A DNA stretch of 9,744 bases from Bryobacteraceae bacterium. GTDB taxonomy: Bacteria; Acidobacteriota; Terriglobia; Bryobacterales; Bryobacteraceae. The stretch spans positions 1 through 9,744 of the forward strand of contig JADGHK010000052.1 of NCBI GenBank assembly GCA_019686145.1, in the 5' to 3' direction. Every line of letters starts with the position of its first letter. Position 1 is the first letter of the stretch. The notes below the pieces were generated by a model, which was given only the letters and a program-made list of their open reading frames with translations, ran no database searches and was not told the DNA's origin. This document shows positions 1 through 6,985 of the stretch, piece by piece. Position numbers and translations under genes: made by a program.

Positions 1-909
1 ACTGAGCTGGAGCAAAGGCATTTTGATATCGCCCGCTCGCTCCAGACCGTACTGGAAGAAACTGTTCTGTCACTTTGCGACTGGCTGAAGCAGGCGACCG
101 GCTTCGACAACCTGTGCCTGGCAGGCGGCGTTGCCCTGAACTGCGTGATGAACTCGCGTATCCGGGACGACGGTCCTTTCCGCAACGTCTGGGTTCAGCC
201 GGCCGCGGGCGACGCAGGAACGGCCCTTGGAGCAGCGCTTTGGATCGATAGCAGGGAGCGCAAAGAAACAGCGAAACCGGAGCCGATGGAGCACTGCTAC
301 CTCGGGCCGGAATACAGCGACAGCGAGATTGAGGATTTCCTGCGCCGTTCCAAGCTGCCATACCGGCGCTCCAAAAGACCTTCCGAGGAAGCGGCGGAAC
401 TCCTGGCTCAGGGGCGCGTACTCGGCTGGTTTCAAGGGCGTATGGAGTTCGGCCCGCGCGCTCTCGGCGCACGTTCGATCCTCGCCACTCCGACAGACGA
501 ATCCGTGCGGGGCGTCCTGAACTGCATTAAGGACCGCGAAGACTTTCGCCCGGTGGCTCCTTGCGTCATCGAGGAGAAAGCCGCGGAATGGTTTTTCCAC
601 ACCGGTCCCTCGCCCTTCATGCTTTTCGTATCCAAGGTTCGACCGGAGAAGGCTGCTCAGATCCCCGCCGCGCGGCATGTCGATGACACGGCACGCGTCC
701 AGACTGTCAACCGGCGCCGGAATCCACTCTTCTACGACCTTCTGCGTGCCTTCGAGCGGCGCACCGGCGTCCCGGTGCTGATCAATACATCGTTCAACAT
801 TCGGGGAGAGCCTATCGTTTGTTCTCCCCGCGACGCCATCGCCGCTTTCGCCACATCTCCGCTCGACGGCCTCGTCATCGGCTCCTTTTTGCTGGAGAAG
901 AGGGCATGA
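1..909 (+). CDS. NodU/CmcH/TobZ-family O-carbamoyltransferase, C-terminal part (5' end outside window)
   Basis: This frame is open from the first base to a TGA at 907-909, giving 302 visible residues; the start lies upstream of the window. Family members (about 550-600 residues) transfer the carbamoyl group of carbamoyl phosphate, via carbamoyl-adenylate, to a hydroxyl of a sugar or antibiotic in the cytoplasm. Visible residues 40-51 (LAGGVALNCVMN), followed by VQPAAGDAGTALGAAL at about 65-80, match the end of the Kae1-like ATP-binding domain. Residues 146-161 (GRMEFGPRALGARSIL) are the hallmark of the C-terminal YrdC-like domain (Carbam_trans_C). Residues 260-272 (LINTSFNIRGEPI) are another typical block. 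The missing part should be the N-terminal half of the Kae1-like domain. The stop overlaps the next start by four bases (ATGA), placing it in one operon with the glycosyltransferases downstream, so the acceptor is probably a saccharide made by this cluster. The family call is secure; the acceptor is unknown. Confidence 0.93.
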   Translation, partial: TELEQRHFDIARSLQTVLEETVLSLCDWLKQATGFDNLCLAGGVALNCVMNSRIRDDGPFRNVWVQPAAGDAGTALGAALWIDSRERKETAKPEPMEHCYLGPEYSDSEIEDFLRRSKLPYRRSKRPSEEAAELLAQGRVLGWFQGRMEFGPRALGARSILATPTDESVRGVLNCIKDREDFRPVAPCVIEEKAAEWFFHTGPSPFMLFVSKVRPEKAAQIPAARHVDDTARVQTVNRRRNPLFYDLLRAFERRTGVPVLINTSFNIRGEPIVCSPRDAIAAFATSPLDGLVIGSFLLEKRA

Positions 910-1868
910 GGGTATCGGTTGTGGTGCCGACGCATCACCGCAACGCGCTGCTCCAGCGATGCCTCTCCGCGCTCCTCTCTCAGGACCTGAACCCGAACTG
1001 CTACGAGATTCTCGTGATCGACGATGGCCGGTCTACAGAAACGGAATACCTCGTGACGCTATGCGCGTTGAATACACCGATTCAGGTCCGCTACCTTCGG
1101 CCCGGCAATACGAGAGGTCCGGCCGCCGCCCGCAATGCCGGCTGGCGCGCGGCTGAAGGCGAGATCATCGCCTTCACGGATGACGACTGCGTGCCGAACA
1201 GCGACTGGCTCAAGCACGGGCTCTCCGCATTCGTGCCAGGAGTCGACGCGGTGTTCGGCAGGGTTGTCGTGCCCTTGCCCAGCCGGCCGACCGATTATGA
1301 GCGGAATGCGTCCCGGCTGCAGTACGCCGGATTCGTCACCGCCAACTGCTTTTGCCGCCGCACGGCCCTCGAAGCCGCGGGCGGTTTCGATGAGCGATTC
1401 AGGCTTGCCTGGCGCGAGGACAGCGACCTCTTCTTCACACTGATCGAGCTACAGAGGCGATGCGTTCAGGAACCGCGAGCCATCGTCATACATCCGATCC
1501 GGCCCGCGCGCTGGGCGGTGAGCCTTGCGCAGCAGCGGCGGGCGATGTATAACGCGCTGCTCTACAAGAAGCACCAGCGCCTGTACCGGAAGTACATACA
1601 GAGAAATCCTCCGTGGCTGTACTATCTCTCCGCCTTCGCTCTCCTTGCCTGGATTGGAGCCTGGATCGCAGGGGCAGCCGCAACGGCCGCGGCGGCTGCT
1701 ACCGCATGGCTCCTTGCGACTTTCATTTTCTTTCTCAAACGCCTGGCCTTTACGTCAAAAGCGCCGTCCCACATCGCGGAAATGGCCCTCACCTCCGCGC
1801 TGATCCCTCTGCTTGCGATCTTCTGGCGACTTCGAGGAGCCGTACGCTACCGCGTGCCTTTCCTATGA
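906..1868 (+). CDS. Family 2 glycosyltransferase with C-terminal membrane segments
   Basis: A 320-residue GT-A fold glycosyltransferase that should transfer a sugar from a nucleotide-sugar donor at the cytoplasmic face of the inner membrane. Residues 3-9 (VSVVVPT) form the first strand of the nucleotide-binding fold, and IDD at 38-40 follows. Residues 91-94 (TDDD) hold the DxD metal/nucleotide site. Residues 170-174 (REDSD) carry the ED motif of the catalytic base region. From about 238 to 308 the protein is hydrophobic, with perhaps three membrane segments (about 238-257, 258-279, 290-308), including an unusually alanine-rich stretch at 254-267. The ATG at 906 is preferred over in-frame codons upstream because it opens exactly at the VSVVVPT strand, overlaps the upstream stop as ATGA, and is preceded by the purine-rich GGAGAAGAGGG at 894-904. 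Donor and acceptor cannot be read from the sequence. It is probably translationally coupled to the carbamoyltransferase. Confidence 0.93.
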   Translation: MRVSVVVPTHHRNALLQRCLSALLSQDLNPNCYEILVIDDGRSTETEYLVTLCALNTPIQVRYLRPGNTRGPAAARNAGWRAAEGEIIAFTDDDCVPNSDWLKHGLSAFVPGVDAVFGRVVVPLPSRPTDYERNASRLQYAGFVTANCFCRRTALEAAGGFDERFRLAWREDSDLFFTLIELQRRCVQEPRAIVIHPIRPARWAVSLAQQRRAMYNALLYKKHQRLYRKYIQRNPPWLYYLSAFALLAWIGAWIAGAAATAAAAATAWLLATFIFFLKRLAFTSKAPSHIAEMALTSALIPLLAIFWRLRGAVRYRVPFL

Positions 1869-2869
1869 GTGAACAGTTGCCCCGCTTTGTTCAGATCGAA
1901 CCAGTCGGCCAGTGCAACTTAAAGTGCCAGATGTGCCCCATCATGTACCGCCGCGACGGTCCGCCCCACGGCCCGCCCGCGTTCCTTGACTTCGATGCGT
2001 TCGTCCGGCTCGTTGACCAATTCCCTGCTCTCGAAGAGCTGCACCTGCAAGGGCTCGGAGAACCGCTCATGCACCCGCGGTTTTTCGATATGGTCCGCCA
2101 TGCCGCATCGCGAGGCGTTCGAGTGACGACGAACACCAACCTCACGATCCTCAACGCTCGCCGCGCCAAGGAATGTGTCGCGAGCGGCCTTGACGTTCTG
2201 CATGTTTCTCTGGATGGCGCAACCGCGGAGATGTATGAATCCATCCGTACGGGAGCCCGGTGGGAAACCGTAATGGCTAACCTCGATCTCTTGATTCGCG
2301 CACGCCGGGAGGCAGGATCGGACCGGCCGCATCTCCATCTGGTGATGGTGATCATGCGCCGCAACCTGAGGGAGCTGCCGGCTGTGGTGCGCCTTGCCGC
2401 GGAACACGGCTTCGCGGAGATCTTCGTTCAACACCTGTGCCATGAGTACGGCGAATCTACGCTGCCAGAGGAGTACCGGTCGATGCGCGAATTTGTCGGG
2501 CAGGAAACGCTGCTCGGCGAAGACGCCGGGCTTGTCGCTGCGACGTTCGAGCAGGCGCGGATTATCGCGGAATCCGCCGGCATCACCTTGCGCCTGCCTC
2601 CGCTTGCGGAGCGCCCGGAGCGCCAGGCCATGAAAGGAAGGGACCGCTGCGACTGGCCCTGGCGGGGAGCCTACTTCAGCTATCAGGGATTTGCAATGCC
2701 GTGCTGCATGGTCTCAACCCCGGACCGGATTCACTTCGGGAATGCGATCGAGCAGGGGGTTGAGAAGATCTGGAACGGGCCGGCCTACCAGGAGTTTCGC
2801 AATCGGCTCGACTCCGACGAACCGCCGGAGATCTGCCGCTCCTGCGCCATCTACAACTCGACATTCTAA
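1865..2869 (+). CDS. Radical SAM protein with SPASM-like C-terminal cluster site
   Basis: A 334-residue radical SAM enzyme. Cys17, Cys21 and Cys24 form the CxxxCxxC motif that holds the [4Fe-4S] cluster cleaving S-adenosylmethionine. Residues about 57-64 (LQGLGEPL) match the GGEP-like SAM-binding strand, and VSLDG at about 115-119 is also typical. The C-terminal part has Cys262, Cys280, Cys281, Cys324 and Cys327, with the GNAIEQGVEKIWNGPAYQEFR signature between them. This is the SPASM/twitch arrangement that binds an auxiliary Fe-S cluster; five cysteines suggest one auxiliary cluster, not two. Such proteins oxidise, epimerise or dehydrate sugars and alcohols, or mature peptides. No precursor peptide gene is visible here, and the glycosyltransferase neighbours favour a sugar or small-molecule substrate (inference). 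The start at 1865 overlaps the previous stop as ATGA; no strong Shine-Dalgarno precedes it, consistent with translational coupling. The exact reaction is unknown. Confidence 0.92.
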   Translation: MSEQLPRFVQIEPVGQCNLKCQMCPIMYRRDGPPHGPPAFLDFDAFVRLVDQFPALEELHLQGLGEPLMHPRFFDMVRHAASRGVRVTTNTNLTILNARRAKECVASGLDVLHVSLDGATAEMYESIRTGARWETVMANLDLLIRARREAGSDRPHLHLVMVIMRRNLRELPAVVRLAAEHGFAEIFVQHLCHEYGESTLPEEYRSMREFVGQETLLGEDAGLVAATFEQARIIAESAGITLRLPPLAERPERQAMKGRDRCDWPWRGAYFSYQGFAMPCCMVSTPDRIHFGNAIEQGVEKIWNGPAYQEFRNRLDSDEPPEICRSCAIYNSTF

Positions 2870-2870
2870 T

Positions 2871-3713
2871 ATGCGCGCCGTCGATATTCTTCTCCCTACC
2901 TGCAACCGTCTGGAGTCGCTGATCTTCACTCTATCCGGCGTTGCCACCCAGGACTTCACGGATTTCAGACTGATTGTCGCGGATCAAAGCGACGAGCCGG
3001 CCAGAAATTCGACCGTTGTCCAAACGTTGCTCCGCGTTATCGAGGCGAGAGGCGCCAGGATCGAATGGCATCACCGTCCCTCCCTGTGGGGAATCGCCGA
3101 GCAGAGAGACTATCTCTTGCGCCGGTCCGACGCTCCGGCAGTCCTGTTCCTCGACGACGACGTTCTGATGGAAGCCGGCGTACTCGGCCGTCTGCTCCGC
3201 ATCTTGAATGAGCAGCAGTGCGGCTTTGTCGGGGCGTTTCCGAACGGGGCATCCTACAGGCTCGACGTACGCCCGGAGCAGCAGATCGTCGAGTTCTGGG
3301 AAGGACGCGTGCAGAGCGAGGTCGTGAGCCCGGGTACGAGGGAATGGGAACGCTGGAATCTGCACCGGGCATCGAACCTCCTGCATGTTTCCATGCGGCT
3401 CGCGCCCGGCGAATTCCGGCTGTACAAGGTCGCCTGGCTGGCCTCCTGCGTCCTCTACGACCGCGAAAAACTGGTTGAAGTCGGCGGCTTCTCATTCTGG
3501 CCGCGCCTGCCGCGATTTCACTCCGGCGAGGAAGTTCTCGTACAGAATCTGATCATGCGCCGCTGGGGCGGATGCGGTGTGATGCCTTCCCAAACCTGGT
3601 ACTCGGAAGTCCCGTCGACCGTGCTGAATGAGGCGGGAACGGTCGATGGGCACGCGCTCGATCTGCTGCCGGAGATGCTTCACCGTTATGCAGCGCCGGC
3701 GGCGAAGCCTTAG
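2871..3713 (+). CDS. Family 2 glycosyltransferase, soluble
   Basis: A 280-residue GT-A type glycosyltransferase. Residues 4-10 (VDILLPT) are the first strand, residues 35-40 (IVADQS) form the second strand region, and residues 94-98 (LDDDV) give the DxD motif that binds the metal and nucleotide sugar. Residues 218-221 (SGEE), after an aromatic VGGFSFWPRLPRF segment, occupy the place of the ED acidic motif. No membrane segment is apparent, unlike the other glycosyltransferase in this operon. The start at 2871 lies one base after the TAA of the radical SAM gene and has no good Shine-Dalgarno sequence, so translation probably reinitiates after the upstream stop. An open stretch continues in frame upstream, but it lacks family motifs and overlaps the SPASM-coding region. 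This is the last gene of the operon; it ends at TAG 3711-3713, facing the convergent dnaE2. Donor and acceptor are unknown. Confidence 0.9.
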   Translation: MRAVDILLPTCNRLESLIFTLSGVATQDFTDFRLIVADQSDEPARNSTVVQTLLRVIEARGARIEWHHRPSLWGIAEQRDYLLRRSDAPAVLFLDDDVLMEAGVLGRLLRILNEQQCGFVGAFPNGASYRLDVRPEQQIVEFWEGRVQSEVVSPGTREWERWNLHRASNLLHVSMRLAPGEFRLYKVAWLASCVLYDREKLVEVGGFSFWPRLPRFHSGEEVLVQNLIMRRWGGCGVMPSQTWYSEVPSTVLNEAGTVDGHALDLLPEMLHRYAAPAAKP

Positions 3714-3748
3714 GGAATTGACCGGCTGCGTGATTCCGGACGGGAGCT

Positions 3749-6700
3749 TCAATGAAAATCGTGCGAGGAAACGGCAGGCTGCTCCACTTGAAGCGGAGTC
3801 ACCCGGGCCACCTTCACTGAGACAACATTGTCCACATTCTGCAGCGTCCCCTCCAGCAGCAGAAACTGTTCACTAACCAGGACTGTACGGTTCCTGTCGA
3901 AAAAGTTTGGATCGACGATGGCATTCGCGATGCCGGTTTCGTCTTCCAAACTCAGAAAAAGAAATCCCTTGGCTGTTCCAGGACGCTGGCGGCAAATGAC
4001 GCAGCCGGCGACTTTCACATACATGCCATTTTGCAGGCGGGGAAGATCCACAGCCCGGGCGACTTTCATTTTGTCCAGCCGCTCGCGGTGCCAGGCCATC
4101 GGATGCCTGCCGATCGTGAGCCCCATGCCCCGGAAATCGGCATGCAGGCGCTCGACGGAGTTCATGGGATTCAAAGGACACTCATCGGGTGGATGATCCA
4201 TGGCATCAAACAGAGGGCCAGCGGATCGCAAAGCCGCCTCGCTTTGCCAAAGAGATTGCCGCCGGTGGCCGTCCTGTCTGGACAATGAATTCAGAGCGCC
4301 AATTTGAGCCAGTTGCGTCAATTCATCCTTCCGCAGTTCCGGAACACGGCGGGTCAGATCATCGATGCTGGAAAAAGGGCCTCTGGCGCGTTCTTCGACG
4401 ATCGCCAGCGCGGCTTCCTTACGGAAGCCTTTCACATAGTTAAAACCCAGGCGCACGACCTTTTCCCCGCCCTCATTCTCGATCGTGCACAGCCAGTCAG
4501 AGCGGGCCACATCGACAGGGCGAAAGTGCAATCCATGACGCTGCGCGTCTTTCACCAGCGTGGCCGGCTGATAAAAGCCCATCGGCTGATTGTTCAGCAT
4601 TGCAGCCGTAAAGGCCGCCAGATAATGGCACTTGAAATAAGCGCTGGCGTAAGCGATCAGTGCGAAGCTGGCAGCATGCGATTCCGGAAATCCGTAGAGA
4701 GCAAAAGAAGTGATCGACTGAATAATGGTCTCCTGCACCGCCCCGGTAATGCCCTTGGCATTCATTCCATTCCGCAGCTTCACCTCCACTTCCTTCATCC
4801 GGGCTTCCGAGCGTTTGAAACCGAAGGCACGGCGCAGTTCTTCCGCCTCGCCGCCGGTAAAACCCGCCACAATCATCGCCATCCGGAGCAATTGCTCCTG
4901 AAAAAGCGGTACGCCCAGAGTGCGCTTTAGCACAGGCTCCAGAGCAGGGTGCATATAATCCACCGGCTCGCGCCCCTGCCGGCGCCTTAGGTAGGGATGC
5001 AGCATCTTGCCTACAATTGGCCCGGGACGAATGATCGCCACTTGCACAACAATGTCATAGAAGCATTTCGGACGCAGACGCGGCAGGCACGACATCTGAG
5101 CCCGGCTTTCCACCTGAAACAGCCCCACCGTATCAGCCTTGCTCAAGGCTGCATAAACCTTGGCGTCGTTCTGAGGCAGATGCGCCAGGTCGATCTCCTC
5201 ACCGTAAGCTTCCTTCACAAGCTTCTGCGTATCCTTGAGGACCGCCATCATGCCAAGACCCAGCAGATCCACCTTGATCATCCCCATGTCGGCGCAATCA
5301 TCCTTATCCCATTGAATGACCACGCGCCCGGGCATTGTGGCTGGTTCGAGAGGCACGATGGAATCCAACTGTCCCTGGCATATCACCATACCGCCGGAAT
5401 GCTGGCCCAGATGGCGAGGCAAATCCTGAATCGCGCGGAAATTCTCAAAGAACTTCCGCACCAGAGGCTGCTGTAAATCAAAGCCCGCTTCCCGAAACCG
5501 GCGCTCATCCGTATCCTTCGGATCATGCCATTCCCACCCGCGCGTGAGATTGGAAAGCCTCGCCAGAGACTCCTGATCGAAGCCGAACACCTTCCCGACG
5601 TCGCGAGCCGCCGACCGGCCCCGGTAGGTTATGACATTTGCCGTCATCGCCGCGCCTAAACGGCCATAGCGCTGATAGACGTACTGGATGACACGCTCCC
5701 GGTCGTCGCCGCTTGGCAGGTCAAGATCGATGTCCGGCCACTCACCGCGCTCCTCAGAAAGAAAACGCTCAAATAGCAGCTCCATACTGACGGGGTCTAC
5801 GGCAGTAATCCCCAGCGCATAGCAGACAGCGGAATTCGCGGCAGAACCGCGGCCCTGCACCAGCACATCGTTACGGCGGCAAAACTCGACAATGTCCCAG
5901 ACAATCAGGAAGTAGCCGGCGAGATTGAGTTTCTCGATAAGAGCAAGCTCGAACTCTATTTGTCTGCGAGCCCGTTCCGTGTAAGGACGGTATCGCCTTC
6001 GCGCGCCTTCCTCCGTCTTCTTGCGCAAATAAGAGTTCATCGTTTCGCCGGGTGGGACCGGATACTCCGGAAACTGATACCCCAGGTCCGCCAACGTGAA
6101 ATTGAGGCGGGAGGAAAGCTCCACAGTGTTGGCTATGGCTTCCGGCAGATCACCGAAGATTTCCGCCATCATGGACGCAGGCTTGAGGTAACGCTCGGCG
6201 TTGATCGCTAACAGACGGCCGGCCGTTTCAAGCGTCACCTTATGGCGCACGCAGGTGAGCACGTCGAGCAGTTCACGGTGAGCGGGGTTCGCATAGGAAA
6301 CGCCGTTCGTGGCGAGCAGCGGGAGCTTGAACGATCGCGCCAGAGCAACCGCAGCCTGGTTCCGCGCCTCTTCCTCCCGGTGGAAGTGCCGCTGCAGCTC
6401 GACATAAACGTTCTGGCGCCCGTAGATACGGATCAGATGCTCGAGCATCTGCCTGGCCGCTTCTCCGCCCTGCCTGAACGCATGCGCCAGAGGCCCTTCC
6501 GGTCCACCCGTAAGGCAGATCAGCCCTTCAGAATAGCGGTTCAGCTCCTCATGGCTCGCCGCGGCCTCCCCCTTCTTGCTCCGCAGCTTCATCGAGCTGA
6601 TGAGGCGGCAAAGATTCTGATACCCGGTGCGCGTCGAGGCCAGTAACGGGTAACGGCACCCGTCAACGGTGGTAACTTCCGCGCCAATATGAGCTTTCAC

Positions 6701-6874
6701 TCCCAGTTTCCGGGCTGCCATGTGAAACCGGGGAGCGCCGCTGAGCGAATCTCGATCCAGCTGGGCAATGGCGGGAAGTCCCAGCTCTGCTGCCGCATTC
6801 ACAAGATCCTCTGGATTTGCAGCACCTTCCAGAAAACTGAATGCCGACCGGGCATGAAGCTCAACGTACTTCAT
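3749..6874 (-). CDS. dnaE2: Error-prone DNA polymerase DnaE2 (ImuC), alpha-subunit type
   Basis: A 1041-residue C-family DNA polymerase alpha subunit of the error-prone DnaE2/ImuC type, near the family's usual length (about 1030-1080). It copies past damaged template bases and drives damage-induced mutagenesis, usually with ImuA and ImuB and the sliding clamp. Domain order is a PHP domain at about 1-270, then the catalytic palm with GRGSAANS at 341-348, PDIDLDL at 380-386 (Asp383 and Asp385 as catalytic metal ligands) and IKVDLLGLG at 533-541 (Asp536 as third aspartate). Fingers and helix-hairpin-helix regions follow at about 560-860. The C-terminal OB fold at about 950-1030 carries RQRPGTAKG and LEDETG, which separate DnaE2 from replicative DnaE. 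The PHP metal motifs are degraded: HxH is H7-A-R9, and the usual TDHDG is LDRDS. The start at 6874 is supported by AAAAGG five bases upstream and by YVELH, typical of the family N terminus. No imuA or imuB is adjacent and no known LexA box is recognised upstream. Confidence 0.96.
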   Translation of the reverse strand: MKYVELHARSAFSFLEGAANPEDLVNAAAELGLPAIAQLDRDSLSGAPRFHMAARKLGVKAHIGAEVTTVDGCRYPLLASTRTGYQNLCRLISSMKLRSKKGEAAASHEELNRYSEGLICLTGGPEGPLAHAFRQGGEAARQMLEHLIRIYGRQNVYVELQRHFHREEEARNQAAVALARSFKLPLLATNGVSYANPAHRELLDVLTCVRHKVTLETAGRLLAINAERYLKPASMMAEIFGDLPEAIANTVELSSRLNFTLADLGYQFPEYPVPPGETMNSYLRKKTEEGARRRYRPYTERARRQIEFELALIEKLNLAGYFLIVWDIVEFCRRNDVLVQGRGSAANSAVCYALGITAVDPVSMELLFERFLSEERGEWPDIDLDLPSGDDRERVIQYVYQRYGRLGAAMTANVITYRGRSAARDVGKVFGFDQESLARLSNLTRGWEWHDPKDTDERRFREAGFDLQQPLVRKFFENFRAIQDLPRHLGQHSGGMVICQGQLDSIVPLEPATMPGRVVIQWDKDDCADMGMIKVDLLGLGMMAVLKDTQKLVKEAYGEEIDLAHLPQNDAKVYAALSKADTVGLFQVESRAQMSCLPRLRPKCFYDIVVQVAIIRPGPIVGKMLHPYLRRRQGREPVDYMHPALEPVLKRTLGVPLFQEQLLRMAMIVAGFTGGEAEELRRAFGFKRSEARMKEVEVKLRNGMNAKGITGAVQETIIQSITSFALYGFPESHAASFALIAYASAYFKCHYLAAFTAAMLNNQPMGFYQPATLVKDAQRHGLHFRPVDVARSDWLCTIENEGGEKVVRLGFNYVKGFRKEAALAIVEERARGPFSSIDDLTRRVPELRKDELTQLAQIGALNSLSRQDGHRRQSLWQSEAALRSAGPLFDAMDHPPDECPLNPMNSVERLHADFRGMGLTIGRHPMAWHRERLDKMKVARAVDLPRLQNGMYVKVAGCVICRQRPGTAKGFLFLSLEDETGIANAIVDPNFFDRNRTVLVSEQFLLLEGTLQNVDNVVSVKVARVTPLQVEQPAVSSHDFH

Positions 6875-6897
6875 TTTCGCCTTTTCTTCGCCTATTA

Positions 6898-6906
6898 GAG
6901 TATAAC
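6898..6906. promoter_or_regulatory. Candidate overlapping -10 elements of the divergent dnaE2/sulfatase promoters
   Basis: The 111-base region between dnaE2 and the first sulfatase is locally AT-rich at this point. Read on the minus strand, 6903-6898 is TATACT, one mismatch from the TATAAT -10 box, about 24 bases upstream of the dnaE2 start. Read on the plus strand, 6901-6906 is TATAAC, also one mismatch, about 80 bases upstream of the sulfatase start. I find no good TTGACA-like -35 at the right spacing on either strand. If real, the two promoters would overlap and could compete. This rests on hexamer matches only. Confidence 0.3.
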
Positions 6907-6956
6907 AACCCTGATGGCGAACGGAGCAGGATGTACAATCACTTCATCCAGCCAGC

Positions 6957-6971
6957 CAGCGGTACCGGCTG
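6957..6971. repeat. Near-palindrome upstream of sulfatase 1, possible operator
   Basis: CAGC-GGTACC-GGCTG is a perfect inverted repeat apart from one extra G in the right arm. It lies just after three tandem CCAG units (6948-6959) and 15 bases before the sulfatase start codon. It could bind a dimeric regulator or be a chance GC-rich symmetry. I recognise no regulator family for it, and no regulator gene is in the window. Confidence 0.2.
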
Positions 6972-6973
6972 CC

Positions 6974-6980
6974 GGAGGGG
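6974..6980 (+). promoter_or_regulatory. Ribosome binding site deciding the sulfatase 1 start
   Basis: GGAGGGG sits five bases before the ATG at 6986 and is the strongest Shine-Dalgarno match in the window. It favours this start over the in-frame ATG at 6914, which would put a non-signal extension ahead of the twin-arginine leader, and over the ATG at 6998, which has no comparable site. Confidence 0.7.
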
Positions 6981-6985
6981 ACGAG

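Noticed and set aside
70..678. 202-codon minus-strand open frame
   Set aside because: It is the antisense of the carbamoyltransferase, which carries strong family motifs; no motif is seen in the antisense product.
2931..3495. Minus-strand open frames of about 150 codons opposite the second glycosyltransferase
   Set aside because: The translations are arginine- or charge-rich without family motifs, while the plus strand encodes a clear GT2 with its DxD motif.
3714..3748. Possible bidirectional terminator in the convergent gap between the glycosyltransferase and dnaE2
   Set aside because: No stem-loop with a T-tract is apparent in these 35 bases. Termination may lie within the coding ends or be Rho-dependent.
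4304..5476. Long plus-strand open frames (208 and 159 codons) antisense to dnaE2
   Set aside because: They lie inside a well-supported dnaE2 gene, show no recognisable domain, and such antisense frames are common opposite GC-rich coding sequence.
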